Source of the DNA: [Bacillus] selenitireducens MLS10
Lineage (GTDB): Bacteria > Bacillota > Bacilli > Bacillales > Salisediminibacteriaceae
Length of the DNA: 64,000 nt
NCBI RefSeq assembly: GCF_000093085.1
Contig: NC_014219.1
Coordinates: 2,844,384 to 2,908,383, forward strand
Reading direction: 5' to 3'
In this document: in pieces, positions 53,111 through 62,352 of the stretch
Numbering within the stretch: the stretch's first letter is position 1
Layout: each line of letters begins with the position of its first letter
Notes under the pieces: generated by a model
The model's database searches: none
Told to the model about the DNA's origin: nothing
What the model saw: only the letters and a program-made list of their open reading frames with translations
Position numbers and translations under genes: made by a program

Positions 53111-54680
53111 ATGATTAAAGCAAATAGTAAAGTATCGATCTTGATCTTTCTGATCATAATCACTGGCACAGGATTGGCACTGACTTATAACTTTGATAAC
53201 GTTTTTTTAGAGGATCAGGCTGTCATGCCAAAAGAAGCTCTTGAAAAAGAGGTCGAACAAAGAGAAGCAATGTGGGATCTTAATAGGTTCGAATTGGAAC
53301 ACTCACCCCTTCAAACAGAGATTTCATCTATTTTTCCCGGATTGGATTTAGAAACCATTACTGAGGAATCTGATCAGTATACGCTCTCGATGAACCGGAT
53401 TTTGACGGATTCAGACGAATTGACGGAGGATTTGAACGAATGGAGTATTGCACAAAAAAACGCAATTCAAAGAACAAATGGAGGATGAAGTATACGCTGA
53501 ATCAACACAACGGGGGCACTTAAATATAAAGGTTGATACTGTTAGGGTTACAGATGATATATATGCATTAAATTATCATTCCTATTCAATTGTTTCCGGT
53601 CAAGCGAACGGGATGATTGAGTTAGAATCATTTGTTGTCGATTTGACGGAAACAAAAATAATCGCACTCGAAGATGTTATCGTCACGGATCAAGCTAATC
53701 TTGAAGGTTTGCAAAGCTTGATGTCTGATCAATTGGCACAAGATTTCTCAGAATCAGGGGATAGCTATTTTGAGGAGATGTCAAAAGGTGCAATTACAAA
53801 CTGGTCTGAATGGACTTGGTCCATAACGGAAAAGAAATTTGCAGTTCTTTTTGATCAATATGAAGTGGCACCCGGATCAGCGGGACCCATCCAAATAGAA
53901 GTCCCCTTTGATAAGCTCGAACCCTATTTGCAAGAGACTTTTGCTGAGCGATTAAGTGTTGAATCAGAAGCTGACGGTTTATCAAATCAGCAGGAAAAAG
54001 AAAACGAGCCGACCGAGGAGATTGATCCTGAGACAGAAGGTGAAGATGATTCAACGAGTGAGGCATCGTCTTCGAGTGACAAATATGTAGCCCTTACATT
54101 TGATGATGGTCCTCATCCATCTGTTACATCAAAGGTTTTGAATCATTTAGATAATTTTGATGCGAAAGCAACCTTTTTTGTGCTGGGAAGTCAGGCAGCA
54201 TACTATCCGGATTTAGTAAGGCATACAGCCGCTGCCGGACATGAAATCTCTAATCATACAATGAATCACATTGATTTAAGCAATTCATCCCCTGAGCAAA
54301 TACGTTCCGAAATAACACAAGCCGAGGAAATAATCAAAGAAGCGACGGATCAACCAATTCGCCTGTTCCGTCCTCCATACGGAGCAAGAAATGACTCGGT
54401 CGATCAGATTATTGCTGAAGAAGGCTATACTTCTGTATTGTGGTCCGTAGATTCTCTTGACTGGAAAAGCCGTGACTCCCAAGCAATTTATGACAAGGTC
54501 ATGTCAAACACAGAGTCAGGATCCATTATTTTGTTACATGATATTCACGAAGCAACGGCTGAAGCACTACCCATGATCCTTGAGAGTCTAACTGAGCAAG
54601 GGTATGAGATGATTACGGTCTCTGAATTCATGCGAAAAAAAGGGGTCTCCGGACCAGGGACTATTCGAAATATAAATTAA
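53111..54680 (+). pseudogene. PdaC-like polysaccharide deacetylase, frameshifted
   Basis: Two overlapping frames make one protein of about 522 aa. The first (53111-53488) gives a signal-anchor (about residues 8-25) and the start of a DUF3298/PdaC-like domain. The second (from about 53455) gives the rest of that domain, an acidic linker and a deacetylase domain with TFDDGPHP, SNHTMNH, RPPYGARN and LLHDIHE, all metal or catalytic motifs intact. They are joined by a run of seven A at 53454-53460; six A would restore the frame (WSIAQKTQFKEQ). PdaC-type enzymes deacetylate peptidoglycan. The shift may be a real mutation, slippage or a sequencing error. Confidence 0.8.
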
Positions 54681-54844
54681 AAGCTCATAACAAAGTGCCT
54701 TCTCTCTAAAAAAGGGGAAGGCACTTTGACGTATTTATGAAACGGATGAATGATTTAATTGAAATTCAGACGAATAAATAAGATAATAGACACGCGGAAC
54801 TTTGCGTATATTGCTGGTTTTTTTTGCAAAACAGGAGGGTGTAT

Positions 54845-55909
54845 ATGGGAAAAATAGATTTGAATCAGTTTGAAAAATTAAAACGAAAATTTTACATCTT
54901 AATTTTTCCAGTTATTATTTTTTCATCAGCGTTCAGCTATATTTTTTTCCTGGATCCCACAAAAACGTATGACCCGATTTTACTACCTGTTTTTATTATT
55001 GCATATTCGGCAGGATGGATCTTACTTGTTCTAAACAGGGGATTCAAGTTTGTGGAGATTATGAATTTAATTTTAATTGGTGTCTTTCACATTCTCAAAT
55101 TTCAAGAGGTAGTTGTTGAACGAATTATTCAAAATCAAGAACTCTCTATTGGTGCCGCACCGTTTTGGACACCACTGTTATTTATTTTTATTTTTATTAT
55201 TCTTCAGGACGTAAAGGCATTTGTATATTCCCTTATGATTTGGATATTTAATTTCAGTCTGTTTTTTGTTTATTGGAGCGATTTCCCAATCCCAATTCGA
55301 GAACAAGCACTTCATTACAATTTATCAATTTTTGTTTACATTATATTTCTATATTTCTCCAGGAAAATTATACATAATAATGCTAAAAATGAATTGTTAA
55401 GTGAATTGGCTTATAAAGATGAATTGACAGGTGTTGCAAACCGGAGACAGATCTACGAATGGCTGCATCTTTCATACAAAAACAAAGTGAAACCAGTCTC
55501 AGTTATCATGCTCGACATCGATTATTTTAAAAAGGTGAACGATATTCATGGGCACTTAATTGGCGATAAGGTATTAATTGAACTGACACAATTAATCGAG
55601 AACGAGTTATCTGATCAATCTTACCTTGGAAGGTGGGGAGGCGAGGAGTTTATTATTTTATCTTATCAGACGAAAGATCAAGCTAAAAAACTGGCAGAAA
55701 CACTTCGAGAACAAGTGGAGTCATATTCATTTATCGAAGATCATCCAATCACGATCAGTTCAGGTGTTGATGAGATGCAACAAGATGATACAGTTGATTC
55801 ATTAGTTAATCGGGCTGACAAGTTGTTGTATCAAGCAAAAGAAACTGGACGTAATCGGGTATGCAGTGATTTTCAGGACTTGATCTATTCGTCAATGGAC
55901 CCCCACTGA
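54845..55909 (+). CDS. Diguanylate cyclase with six-span sensor
   Basis: A 354-aa protein: about six N-terminal spans (residues 15-175) without a recognised sensor name, then a GGDEF domain (from LAYKDELTGVANRR) with an intact active site RWGGEEFIIL. No RxxD inhibitory site precedes it. It should make c-di-GMP. The ATG at 54845 has AGGAGG 8 bases upstream. The last codons (MDPH and stop) lie inside an inverted repeat belonging to an IS605-like remnant, so the native C-terminus may have been changed. Confidence 0.9.
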   Translation: MGKIDLNQFEKLKRKFYILIFPVIIFSSAFSYIFFLDPTKTYDPILLPVFIIAYSAGWILLVLNRGFKFVEIMNLILIGVFHILKFQEVVVERIIQNQELSIGAAPFWTPLLFIFIFIILQDVKAFVYSLMIWIFNFSLFFVYWSDFPIPIREQALHYNLSIFVYIIFLYFSRKIIHNNAKNELLSELAYKDELTGVANRRQIYEWLHLSYKNKVKPVSVIMLDIDYFKKVNDIHGHLIGDKVLIELTQLIENELSDQSYLGRWGGEEFIILSYQTKDQAKKLAETLREQVESYSFIEDHPITISSGVDEMQQDDTVDSLVNRADKLLYQAKETGRNRVCSDFQDLIYSSMDPH

Positions 55910-55930
55910 GGTACAGCGTTTCAGTGGGGG
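55900..55930. repeat. Inverted repeat at the end of an IS605-like remnant
   Basis: CCCCCACTGA (55900-55909) and TCAGTGGGGG (55921-55930) form a perfect 10-bp stem with an 11-base loop. It overlaps the stop codon of the diguanylate cyclase gene and resembles the end hairpins of IS200/IS605 elements. The remnant tnpB lies 240 bp further on. Confidence 0.6.
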
Positions 55931-56172
55931 CTTGAGATAGCCAAGCAGGTCTTTTCTTACAAAGGTTGACGCTCTGCATGGTTCTTCTCAAATCACTGTT
56001 TTTGGTTGGTACTGGCGACTTACTATCGCTTTTCCACTTGCACCACCCTTCCGAAGAAGAGCAGTTCCTCCTTACGGAAGAAACCACCACTCAGCATATA
56101 GCTGGCGTGTGCTACAAGCCCCAACAAAAGTTGAGTACACATGGATGATTGACGCACCCACTAGGCTATGCG

Positions 56173-56946
56173 CTAAGCAACAGCTTTACGTTTTTGAACG
56201 TCCATTATCATAGGCGTTTTTATTTGTGTTTTTTCATCCCATTCTATTATTTGAGATTTCCGAAGGATATTTAATGCTGCATTAATGTCGGCGTGGATGC
56301 ATTGTCCGTTTTCAGAGCGATAGAAGCCGCGGTATAGACGTTTCCCGCTAAAGGAATATCTTGTGTCGTCGCCTTTTATCCAAACCGGAATATCGTCATT
56401 ATCCAGAAAACTGGATTCAGACGTGTAACTCTCTTCCTGTTTAACGAAACGGATGCCTTCCTTGAGACACTTATTCTCGATAGCCGAAATCAATCTGTGG
56501 AAAGGAATTTGTACGAACTCTTGATTGTTTTTCTTCCCCAAGCCTGATTCTTGCTTCCAACCGGCATTATAACCGATTACCACAGTATCGATGTTCAGTT
56601 GTTGTATCTGTTTGAACAACAAACCTACGGTTTGTGAAAGGTAGCCATCAATTTGGAGATTTCGTTTACGCCACAGAGAGGCCATTTGATTCGTCACGAT
56701 GCGTTTCGACAAGCCGTTTTCGATGTTTTATTGTTTTAATCGACTTATCTTTTTGTTGAAGTACTGGTTGATGGATTTTAACCTCTTTCCGTTAACCAAA
56801 AAGGTGTCTCCTTGATTTGTTGCACAACTGAGAAGATAATCTACACCTAAATCGCAACCCAAAGTTTTTGTTGTCGTTTTTTGTATCTTCATTTGAGACA
56901 CTGGAACTTCATATACATAATGAGCCTCAAAGAACGTAAGCGTCAA
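56173..56946 (-). pseudogene. Decayed tnpB of a second family
   Basis: Two stretches in one frame, 56946-56731 and 56727-56173, are separated by an in-frame TAA (codon 56730-56728) where a CAA would fit. The first has the RuvC-I motif GCDLGVDYLLS. The second has VIGYNAGWKQ, EESYTSESSFLDND and the RuvC-III motif IHADINAALNI. The N-terminal third (wedge/recognition part) is missing, so the gene is not functional. It differs strongly from the tnpB copies at 18 and 23 kb; the EESYTS-type motif belongs to another TnpB branch. Confidence 0.85.
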
Positions 56947-56997
56947 AAATAGAAGCTAGATATATTTGCGAACATTTGTTCTTGCTTTGAAACAACT

Positions 56998-57073
56998 ATC
57001 AGTCGTAAGACTGATGGCAATTCATCTCCACCTGAATCGCTGGGCTGACGCCCGTATCGCGAATCAGATGGAG
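56998..57073. repeat. Paired hairpins near the tnpB remnant
   Basis: ATCAGTC-GTAA-GACTGAT (56998-57015) is a perfect 7-bp stem. A second, longer hairpin follows (CTCCACCTGAATCGC at 57026-57040 pairing with GCGAATCAGATGGAG at 57059-57073, with mismatches). The linking GGCAATTCATCTCCACC resembles right-end sequences of IS605-type elements, so this is probably a remnant end or a former omegaRNA scaffold. Confidence 0.4.
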
Positions 57074-57182
57074 TCTTCTTGCCTAGTGATGATAAAAAAA
57101 GGACTTGCTAGTCATCCAAGCCCACTTTTACTTCAGTTATAGTTCCAACAACAACTGAGTGTGGTAGAAAAGGATGCTAACA

Positions 57183-57332
57183 ATGTCCGACATTTATTTT
57201 ATCAATACGTTATGGAATCAGAAAGGTCTTTCAATCAGAAAATATGCAGAGCGATTCTCAAAATGGAATGAAAACCGCCCTATCCTGTCGATTTATACGA
57301 CTTGTATATTTATCGGCTATATCCTTCTTTGA
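57183..57332 (+). CDS. Possible small protein (49 aa)
   Basis: AAAAGG lies 8 bases before an ATG. The frame encodes a basic N-terminal half (NQKGLSIRKYAERFSKW) and a hydrophobic C-terminus (LSIYTTCIFIGYILL). It overlaps the 3' end of the convergent GGDEF-EAL gene by 23 bp and stands next to an IS remnant, so it may equally be the start of a truncated gene. Confidence 0.25.
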   Translation: MSDIYFINTLWNQKGLSIRKYAERFSKWNENRPILSIYTTCIFIGYILL

Positions 57333-59556
57333 CCATCCCGAGCGCCTTCTCACGATCCACCGGCCGGCTGAAGTAAAAGCCCTGTCCGAGATCACATCCG
57401 AGCTGTTTCAGGTAGTTCTGCTGATAGTCGGTCTCGATTCCTTCCCCGACGACATCGAGTCCCATCTTATGGCACATCGAGATAATGTCTTCAAGGAGAC
57501 TCTCTTCAGTATTCGTTGCATCAAGTTCCCAGATGAAGGCCTTGTCGATCTTCAGACGGTTCACCGGGAGATCCCGGAGCCTTGAAAACGATGAATATCC
57601 TTTCCCGAAGTCGTCCATGGATATACTGAATCCTGCATCCTTCAGTTCCTGAAGCTGCAGAATAGGCTTCTCATCAAACAAATCTGTAAAGACGGATTCC
57701 GTCACTTCAAATTCAATCATCGACCTCGGAATCCCGTAATCCTCACAGAGCGCCACTGCGAATGCGGTGAAGTCCGGTCTGTAGAGCTGGATCACCGACA
57801 GATTGACGGCAAGCGGATATACGGCTTTGGAAGCGTCCATTATATCCCTCGCCATCGATACGGCATCGATGAGAATCCTGTCACCGAGGTCGGTAATCAG
57901 CTGATTCTCCTCAGCCAACCGGATGAATTCATCCGGCCTGATCTCCCCATACGTTTCAGAATGAAACCGTGCAAGGACTTCGAATCCACTGAGCTTACCT
58001 GTATCAAGACGGACCTGAGGCTGAAAGTGATAGTACAGAGATTCGCGGTTTGTACCATCAACCACGCCGCGCAGCTCCTGTTTCAAAAGCTCGATTCTCT
58101 GATAGTCCGCTTCAAGATCGGCGTCAAAAAAGAGGATCGACTGATTGGCATCTGTTGCGATCTTATCGAGCGTGAGTGCGAGACGCCGGTAAATGTCTTC
58201 CGCGTCTGCCAGTCGGTGATTCCCGGCGAGAATGGCAGCCTGCAGTTTCACCGGAAAGGATTCAACGATCGGTTCGAGATGCGCGGACACTTCTTCGATC
58301 AGCTGCCTTGCATCGTCAAGGAGCCTCTGATCATCAGAACCGTCTTCGCGAATCACAATAAAGCGGTCTGAGTTGAACCGAAACAGCATCTCTGCATCAC
58401 CGACGCGCCGGTTAAGTGCATGACTGATGAGCTTGAGTGTCTCATCGCCGACGGTGTATCCCTTCGAGAGATTAATCGCTCTGAAATTCCGGATATTGAT
58501 CATTAAGAATGCGGACGGAGAAGCGCCGGGGTCTTCCTTTAATTCTTTGACGTACTCCTTTAAGTAGGTCGCATTCGGCAAGCCCGTCAGGGGATCAAAA
58601 TACGCGAGATCGAAATGGCTTTTCGTCTTTCTGTACAGGCTGACAAAGATGGTGCTGATGACGAAGAGAAAGCTCGCGTAGATCAGTGACACTGAGAAGA
58701 CCATAAACTGCATCTCAAAATAGAAGGCGTCCATCGTCTTTACAACAGCCACGTGACCCTCATGACCATATCGGGCGTCAGGAATCGGGACAGCAGCAAC
58801 CAGTAACATGTCCTCTGCGGCCGTCCAGTTCCCTTCCCCTATTTGTCTCCCTTCAAAGAGATCAAACGAGAGGATCACATCCCGGGTTTCGTCGTCAGAG
58901 ACATAGGTCAGCTCACCGCCCCGGATAATTGCTGCGCCCTCGACAGCCTGTGTCTCCTCGATTCCTTCAAACATCCGCCTCGCCTCAAAGCTGTCCGTAA
59001 AAGACTGAAGCCGTTCCGCTCTGATGCCGATCTGAGAAAATCTGCCATCATCAAGCCTCGTATAACCGAACTTCATGAGGAATCCACGTTCTGAATCTTC
59101 TCTGACGCTTTCAACATACGTCTCTTCACCGGACTGAATAAAATCCCGGATCGGGTGACCCTCAGGCGCCTCCCAGCCGATAAACTCTCCATTACTCGAG
59201 TGCGTCACCATTCCATCTTCATCATATATATAAATCTCATCAACATCGAATTGTTCAGCGTAATCACTGAGCAATGCTTCGTTAAACGGCTGATCCCGTA
59301 AAAAAACCGCACCGCTTGCTGTTGCGATCTGCTCTTCAAGAAGTTCTCCTATGTAGTTTCTCGCACGATCACCGGTTGAGAGCACATTTGCGTACCCTTC
59401 CGCCGTCTGCACAGCTCGGGTTTCATACTGATCCTGCATCTCATTAAAACGGTATTGAATCACAAGTAATGCAACAACCAAATAGAGAATAGTCACGGTA
59501 AAAAACGAAATACCAAACCAAGTTAAGTTCACGGATTTTAACTTTCGTTTTCTCAT
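57310..59556 (-). CDS. Membrane protein with degenerate GGDEF and EAL domain
   Basis: A 748-aa protein: first span (about residues 12-32), an extracellular sensor of about 230 residues, second span (about 275-300), then a GGDEF-like domain whose active-site motif is changed (NSDRF instead of GGDEF), so no cyclase activity is expected, and an EAL domain. The EAL set reads EVLARF, VNLSVIQ, EFEVTES, MDDFGKGYSSFS, KIDKAFI and GEGIE; the catalytic Glu, Asn and Asp pair are kept. Phosphodiesterase activity is likely. The ATG at 59556 has AAGGGTG upstream. Confidence 0.88.
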   Translation of the reverse strand: MRKRKLKSVNLTWFGISFFTVTILYLVVALLVIQYRFNEMQDQYETRAVQTAEGYANVLSTGDRARNYIGELLEEQIATASGAVFLRDQPFNEALLSDYAEQFDVDEIYIYDEDGMVTHSSNGEFIGWEAPEGHPIRDFIQSGEETYVESVREDSERGFLMKFGYTRLDDGRFSQIGIRAERLQSFTDSFEARRMFEGIEETQAVEGAAIIRGGELTYVSDDETRDVILSFDLFEGRQIGEGNWTAAEDMLLVAAVPIPDARYGHEGHVAVVKTMDAFYFEMQFMVFSVSLIYASFLFVISTIFVSLYRKTKSHFDLAYFDPLTGLPNATYLKEYVKELKEDPGASPSAFLMINIRNFRAINLSKGYTVGDETLKLISHALNRRVGDAEMLFRFNSDRFIVIREDGSDDQRLLDDARQLIEEVSAHLEPIVESFPVKLQAAILAGNHRLADAEDIYRRLALTLDKIATDANQSILFFDADLEADYQRIELLKQELRGVVDGTNRESLYYHFQPQVRLDTGKLSGFEVLARFHSETYGEIRPDEFIRLAEENQLITDLGDRILIDAVSMARDIMDASKAVYPLAVNLSVIQLYRPDFTAFAVALCEDYGIPRSMIEFEVTESVFTDLFDEKPILQLQELKDAGFSISMDDFGKGYSSFSRLRDLPVNRLKIDKAFIWELDATNTEESLLEDIISMCHKMGLDVVGEGIETDYQQNYLKQLGCDLGQGFYFSRPVDREKALGMVKEGYSR

Positions 59557-59665
59557 TTGCATCACCCTTGTCTATTTTACCTGTTTTTTCACAATTGCAC
59601 CATATATTTTACGCCAAAACAATAAAACACTGCTGAAGTTGATAAGCAGTGTTTCATCTGACTGA

Positions 59666-60418
59666 TTATTTAAGCGAGTATCCGCCATCGACGACGAGTT
59701 CCGTCCCGTTTACATAGGAAGCTTCGTCAGAAGCAAGGAATCGGACCGTGTTGACGATCTCGGCCGGATCCGCGTAAGAGCCGCGGGGAGCGTCTTTCGC
59801 CGCTTTGTCAAAGGCCTCCTGGCTGCCGTAAGCTTTGATGGAAAGATCTGTCGCAGCCGGGCCGGGGGATATCGCATTCACCCGGATTCCCGATTTCGCA
59901 AACCGCAAAGCCGAGCTCTGTGTCATGGCGACAATCGCAGCTTTCGTGCCGCTGTATGCCGGAAGCATCGGATTAACTTTATCATTGCCAAGGATCGCGG
60001 CATTATTGATAATCACCCCGCTCTTTGCCTTTTGCATGGCATTCAGTGCGTGCTTCATATACAGATAATAGGCCGTCTGATTCGTCGCAAGGAGCGTATC
60101 CCAATCGTCTTCTTTGATCCGGTTCAACGGACCGGCTCCGACGGAGAGAACGCCGGCATTATTAAAGAGAATATCCACCCGGCCTTCTTCTTCAATAATC
60201 GCTTCCATCGTGGAAGCGATCTGATTCCGGTCCGTGTTGTCCACCTGGTGAAAAACAGCCTGTCCGGTCAGGGACTCGACGATGGCTTCCCCCTCGCTTT
60301 TTCTTCTGCCGGTGAAATGGACCCTGGCCCCGCGCTCGGCAAACTGACGGACGGCTTCTTTGCCGATCCCGGACGTTCCTCCATTAACCACAACGATCTT
60401 GGCTTTGAAATCATTCAT
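59666..60418 (-). CDS. SDR-family oxidoreductase of the TetR regulon
   Basis: A 250-aa short-chain dehydrogenase with the cofactor motif NGGTSGIGKEA near residue 13, NNAG near residue 87, and YSGTKAAI with the catalytic Tyr and Lys near residues 151-155. Length and motifs fit classical SDRs of the glucose-1-dehydrogenase type. The GRRKSEG after the second strand suggests NADPH. It is divergent from a TetR gene, with the putative TetR operator in the shared region, so it is probably repressed by it. The substrate is unknown. Confidence 0.88.
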   Translation of the reverse strand: MNDFKAKIVVVNGGTSGIGKEAVRQFAERGARVHFTGRRKSEGEAIVESLTGQAVFHQVDNTDRNQIASTMEAIIEEEGRVDILFNNAGVLSVGAGPLNRIKEDDWDTLLATNQTAYYLYMKHALNAMQKAKSGVIINNAAILGNDKVNPMLPAYSGTKAAIVAMTQSSALRFAKSGIRVNAISPGPAATDLSIKAYGSQEAFDKAAKDAPRGSYADPAEIVNTVRFLASDEASYVNGTELVVDGGYSLK

Positions 60419-60547
60419 ATGTTCGTCCTCCTGTTTTTATGTTCATGTTTTGTTCATTCCCCATCTAACTATTTTAGAAACCGCTCCGGGTGGAAACAGA
60501 TGTTTTAATCCCTCGTTTACTGGACAAATCCGGTATCTGATGGTATT

Positions 60548-60566
60548 ATATAGACCAGTTGTTATA
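60548..60566. promoter_or_regulatory. Putative TetR operator (site 1)
   Basis: TATAGACCAGTTGTTATAAT lies between the divergent SDR and TetR genes. In reverse complement, a second copy at 61189-61210 shares ATAGACYRGTYGTTATAATT. It resembles the LmrA/YxaF operator of B. subtilis (core TAGACCRGTC). Confidence 0.65.
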
Positions 60567-60589
60567 ATTACTTGAAAGGAGAGATCCGT

Positions 60590-61168
60590 ATGCCGCAACA
60601 ACCAAATGCCAAAACGAATATTATCAAAGCTGCCGCGCATCTGTTTCAAGAGCAAGGGTATCACGGAACCGGCTTGAATCAGATCATCGCTGAAAGCGGG
60701 TCTCCCAAAGGCTCTCTGTATCATTACTTTCCCAAAGGAAAAGAGGAACTGGCTGTCGCAGCCATTGAACGGACATCTCATGAAGTCAGGGAACGCCTCA
60801 GAGCCGGACTCGATGCCGAAAAGGATCCTGGTACGATGCTCTCAGACTTCGTAACTGCGATCGCCGATGCCTACGATCACGGTCATAAAGAAAACGGCCT
60901 CCCTGTCGCAGCCATCGCACTCGAAATGGCTACTCAGCATGAATCGATCCGTCAAGCCTGTGAGCAGGCTTATGAGAGCTGGTTTCAGGTGCTTAAAGAG
61001 AAGCTGGTTGAATCCGGTGTTCGCCATCAGGATCCAGCCATGCTGGCTGAAATGTGCAATGCTCTGATTGAGGGCGCATTTATTTCTGTCAGGATCAAAG
61101 GGCATACAGAGCCTCTCAGACAGGTTGCTTCCATGATACCCCTGCTCGTGCACAAACAAAACGGTTGA
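60590..61168 (+). CDS. TetR-family regulator (LmrA/YxaF-like)
   Basis: A 192-aa regulator with a helix-turn-helix at the N-terminus (GLNQIIAESGSPKGSLYHYF, about residues 30-49) and a ligand domain like the LmrA/YxaF subgroup. In B. subtilis those repressors bind a TAGACC-type palindrome and control multidrug and quercetin-response genes. The ATG at 60590 has AAAGGAG 8 bases upstream. Its operator is found ahead of itself, of the divergent SDR gene and of the following NmrA-like gene, so the three form a small regulon. Confidence 0.88.
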   Translation: MPQQPNAKTNIIKAAAHLFQEQGYHGTGLNQIIAESGSPKGSLYHYFPKGKEELAVAAIERTSHEVRERLRAGLDAEKDPGTMLSDFVTAIADAYDHGHKENGLPVAAIALEMATQHESIRQACEQAYESWFQVLKEKLVESGVRHQDPAMLAEMCNALIEGAFISVRIKGHTEPLRQVASMIPLLVHKQNG

Positions 61169-61188
61169 ATCATCGTTTTGCCAACAAA

Positions 61189-61210
61189 TTATAACGACCA
61201 GTCTATTTAA
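61189..61210. promoter_or_regulatory. Putative TetR operator (site 2)
   Basis: TTATAACGACCAGTCTATTTAA lies 15 bp before the ATG of the NmrA-like gene and matches site 1 in inverted orientation. Confidence 0.65.
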
Positions 61211-61224
61211 ATAGGGGGGGAACC

Positions 61225-62097
61225 ATGCCAATGAAACAAACGTTTTTCATCACAGGAGCCACAGGAAATATCGGATCGTATGTTGCACAGGAACTCGCGG
61301 AGGTTGGTCATCACGTCAAAGCGGGGATTCGGCAACCGGAGCATACCGGCGATCAACTCATGCATGAACATATCGAAGCTGTTTCTTTTAATTTCCTAAA
61401 GCCCGATTCCTTTCATTCCGCACTTAATGATACAGATGGTGTATTGCTGATCCGACCACCACAGCTTGCGAATCCGGAACAGGACATGCTGCCGTTTATC
61501 AATGCTGCAAAGGAAGCCGGTATCAGCCGGATCGTATTCGTTTCACTTCTTGGTGTAGAACGCAATCCGTTCGTTCCGCACCGGAAGATTGAACAGTTCA
61601 TTCGTTCATCAGGGATTAACTACACCTTCTTACGCCCTTCTTTTTTTATGCAAAATCTTACAACGACGCATCGCTCGGATATTGCCATTCACAAACTCCT
61701 CGATGTCCCTGTCGGTAAAGCTTTGACCAGTTTTATTGATACGAGGGATATTGCCAGTGTGGCTGCAGTTTGTCTCACCAGTGACCTTCATCAAAACAAA
61801 TCCTATACACTCACCGGCAACAGGGCGATCGGCTATGACGAAATGGCCAATACACTCAGCCATGTTCTTGAAATACCGATCGAGTACCAGCCAAAATCAC
61901 CTGCAAAGTTCAGAAAGCGCCTCATCTTTGATGGGACTCCGAAAGCATTTGCTAACGTTATGACCCTGTTGTATCTCATGACTTGGGCAGGAACTGCCAA
62001 AAAGACGACTCGGACCGTCCAGGATATTTTGCAGCGTGAGCCCATCGCATTTGATCAGTTTGTTCTTGATCACAAAGCGGTCTGGATCAAGGAATGA
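61225..62097 (+). CDS. NmrA-like NAD(P)-binding reductase
   Basis: A 290-aa atypical SDR. The cofactor motif TGATGNIGSYV is at residues 10-20, and later blocks (RIVFVSLLGVERNPFVPHRKIEQFI; YTFLRPSFFMQNL; DTRDIASVAA) fit the NmrA/QOR2 group, which reduce quinones or sense NADPH. The ribosome binding site GGGGGGG lies just before the ATG at 61225; an ATG two codons later is also possible. It is probably induced with the divergent SDR through the shared TetR operator. Confidence 0.88.
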   Translation: MPMKQTFFITGATGNIGSYVAQELAEVGHHVKAGIRQPEHTGDQLMHEHIEAVSFNFLKPDSFHSALNDTDGVLLIRPPQLANPEQDMLPFINAAKEAGISRIVFVSLLGVERNPFVPHRKIEQFIRSSGINYTFLRPSFFMQNLTTTHRSDIAIHKLLDVPVGKALTSFIDTRDIASVAAVCLTSDLHQNKSYTLTGNRAIGYDEMANTLSHVLEIPIEYQPKSPAKFRKRLIFDGTPKAFANVMTLLYLMTWAGTAKKTTRTVQDILQREPIAFDQFVLDHKAVWIKE

Positions 62098-62150
62098 TCT
62101 AGTGATTGATAAACTGATAACCCCTGGACCAATCCATTCGTTTTCATTGA

Positions 62151-62291
62151 GATTCAGATATCATCGTCGTACACAAGAATCTCCTGGACCGCGCGAGACT
62201 GACGTTCGCCGATAATGAAATCATCACCATTGAGAACTATATCGGAGATCCGAAGCTCGATGCACTGCTTGAAAAACTGAAAGAACGGTAA
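62151..62291 (+). pseudogene. C-terminal gene fragment, unknown
   Basis: An open stretch without start encodes VVHKNLLDRARLTFADN...IENYIGDPKLDALLEKLKER and a stop, followed by a good terminator. It has the codon use of a real gene but no start or domain. It looks like the leftover end of a deleted gene. Confidence 0.4.
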
Positions 62292-62297
62292 CAAAAT

Positions 62298-62332
62298 CAA
62301 AGGACCCGGATATGCTCCGGGTCCTTGTTTGT
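62298..62332 (+). terminator. Terminator after the gene fragment
   Basis: AAGGACCCGG pairs with CCGGGTCCTT around a 7-base loop and is followed by GTTTGT. Confidence 0.75.
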
Positions 62333-62352
62333 ATTCGGTATGAGTGATGGGA

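Noticed and set aside
54691-54728. Stem-loop after the deacetylase gene as a terminator
   Set aside because: AAAGTGCCTTC pairs with GAAGGCACTTT but is followed by GACG without a T run, so termination is not well supported.
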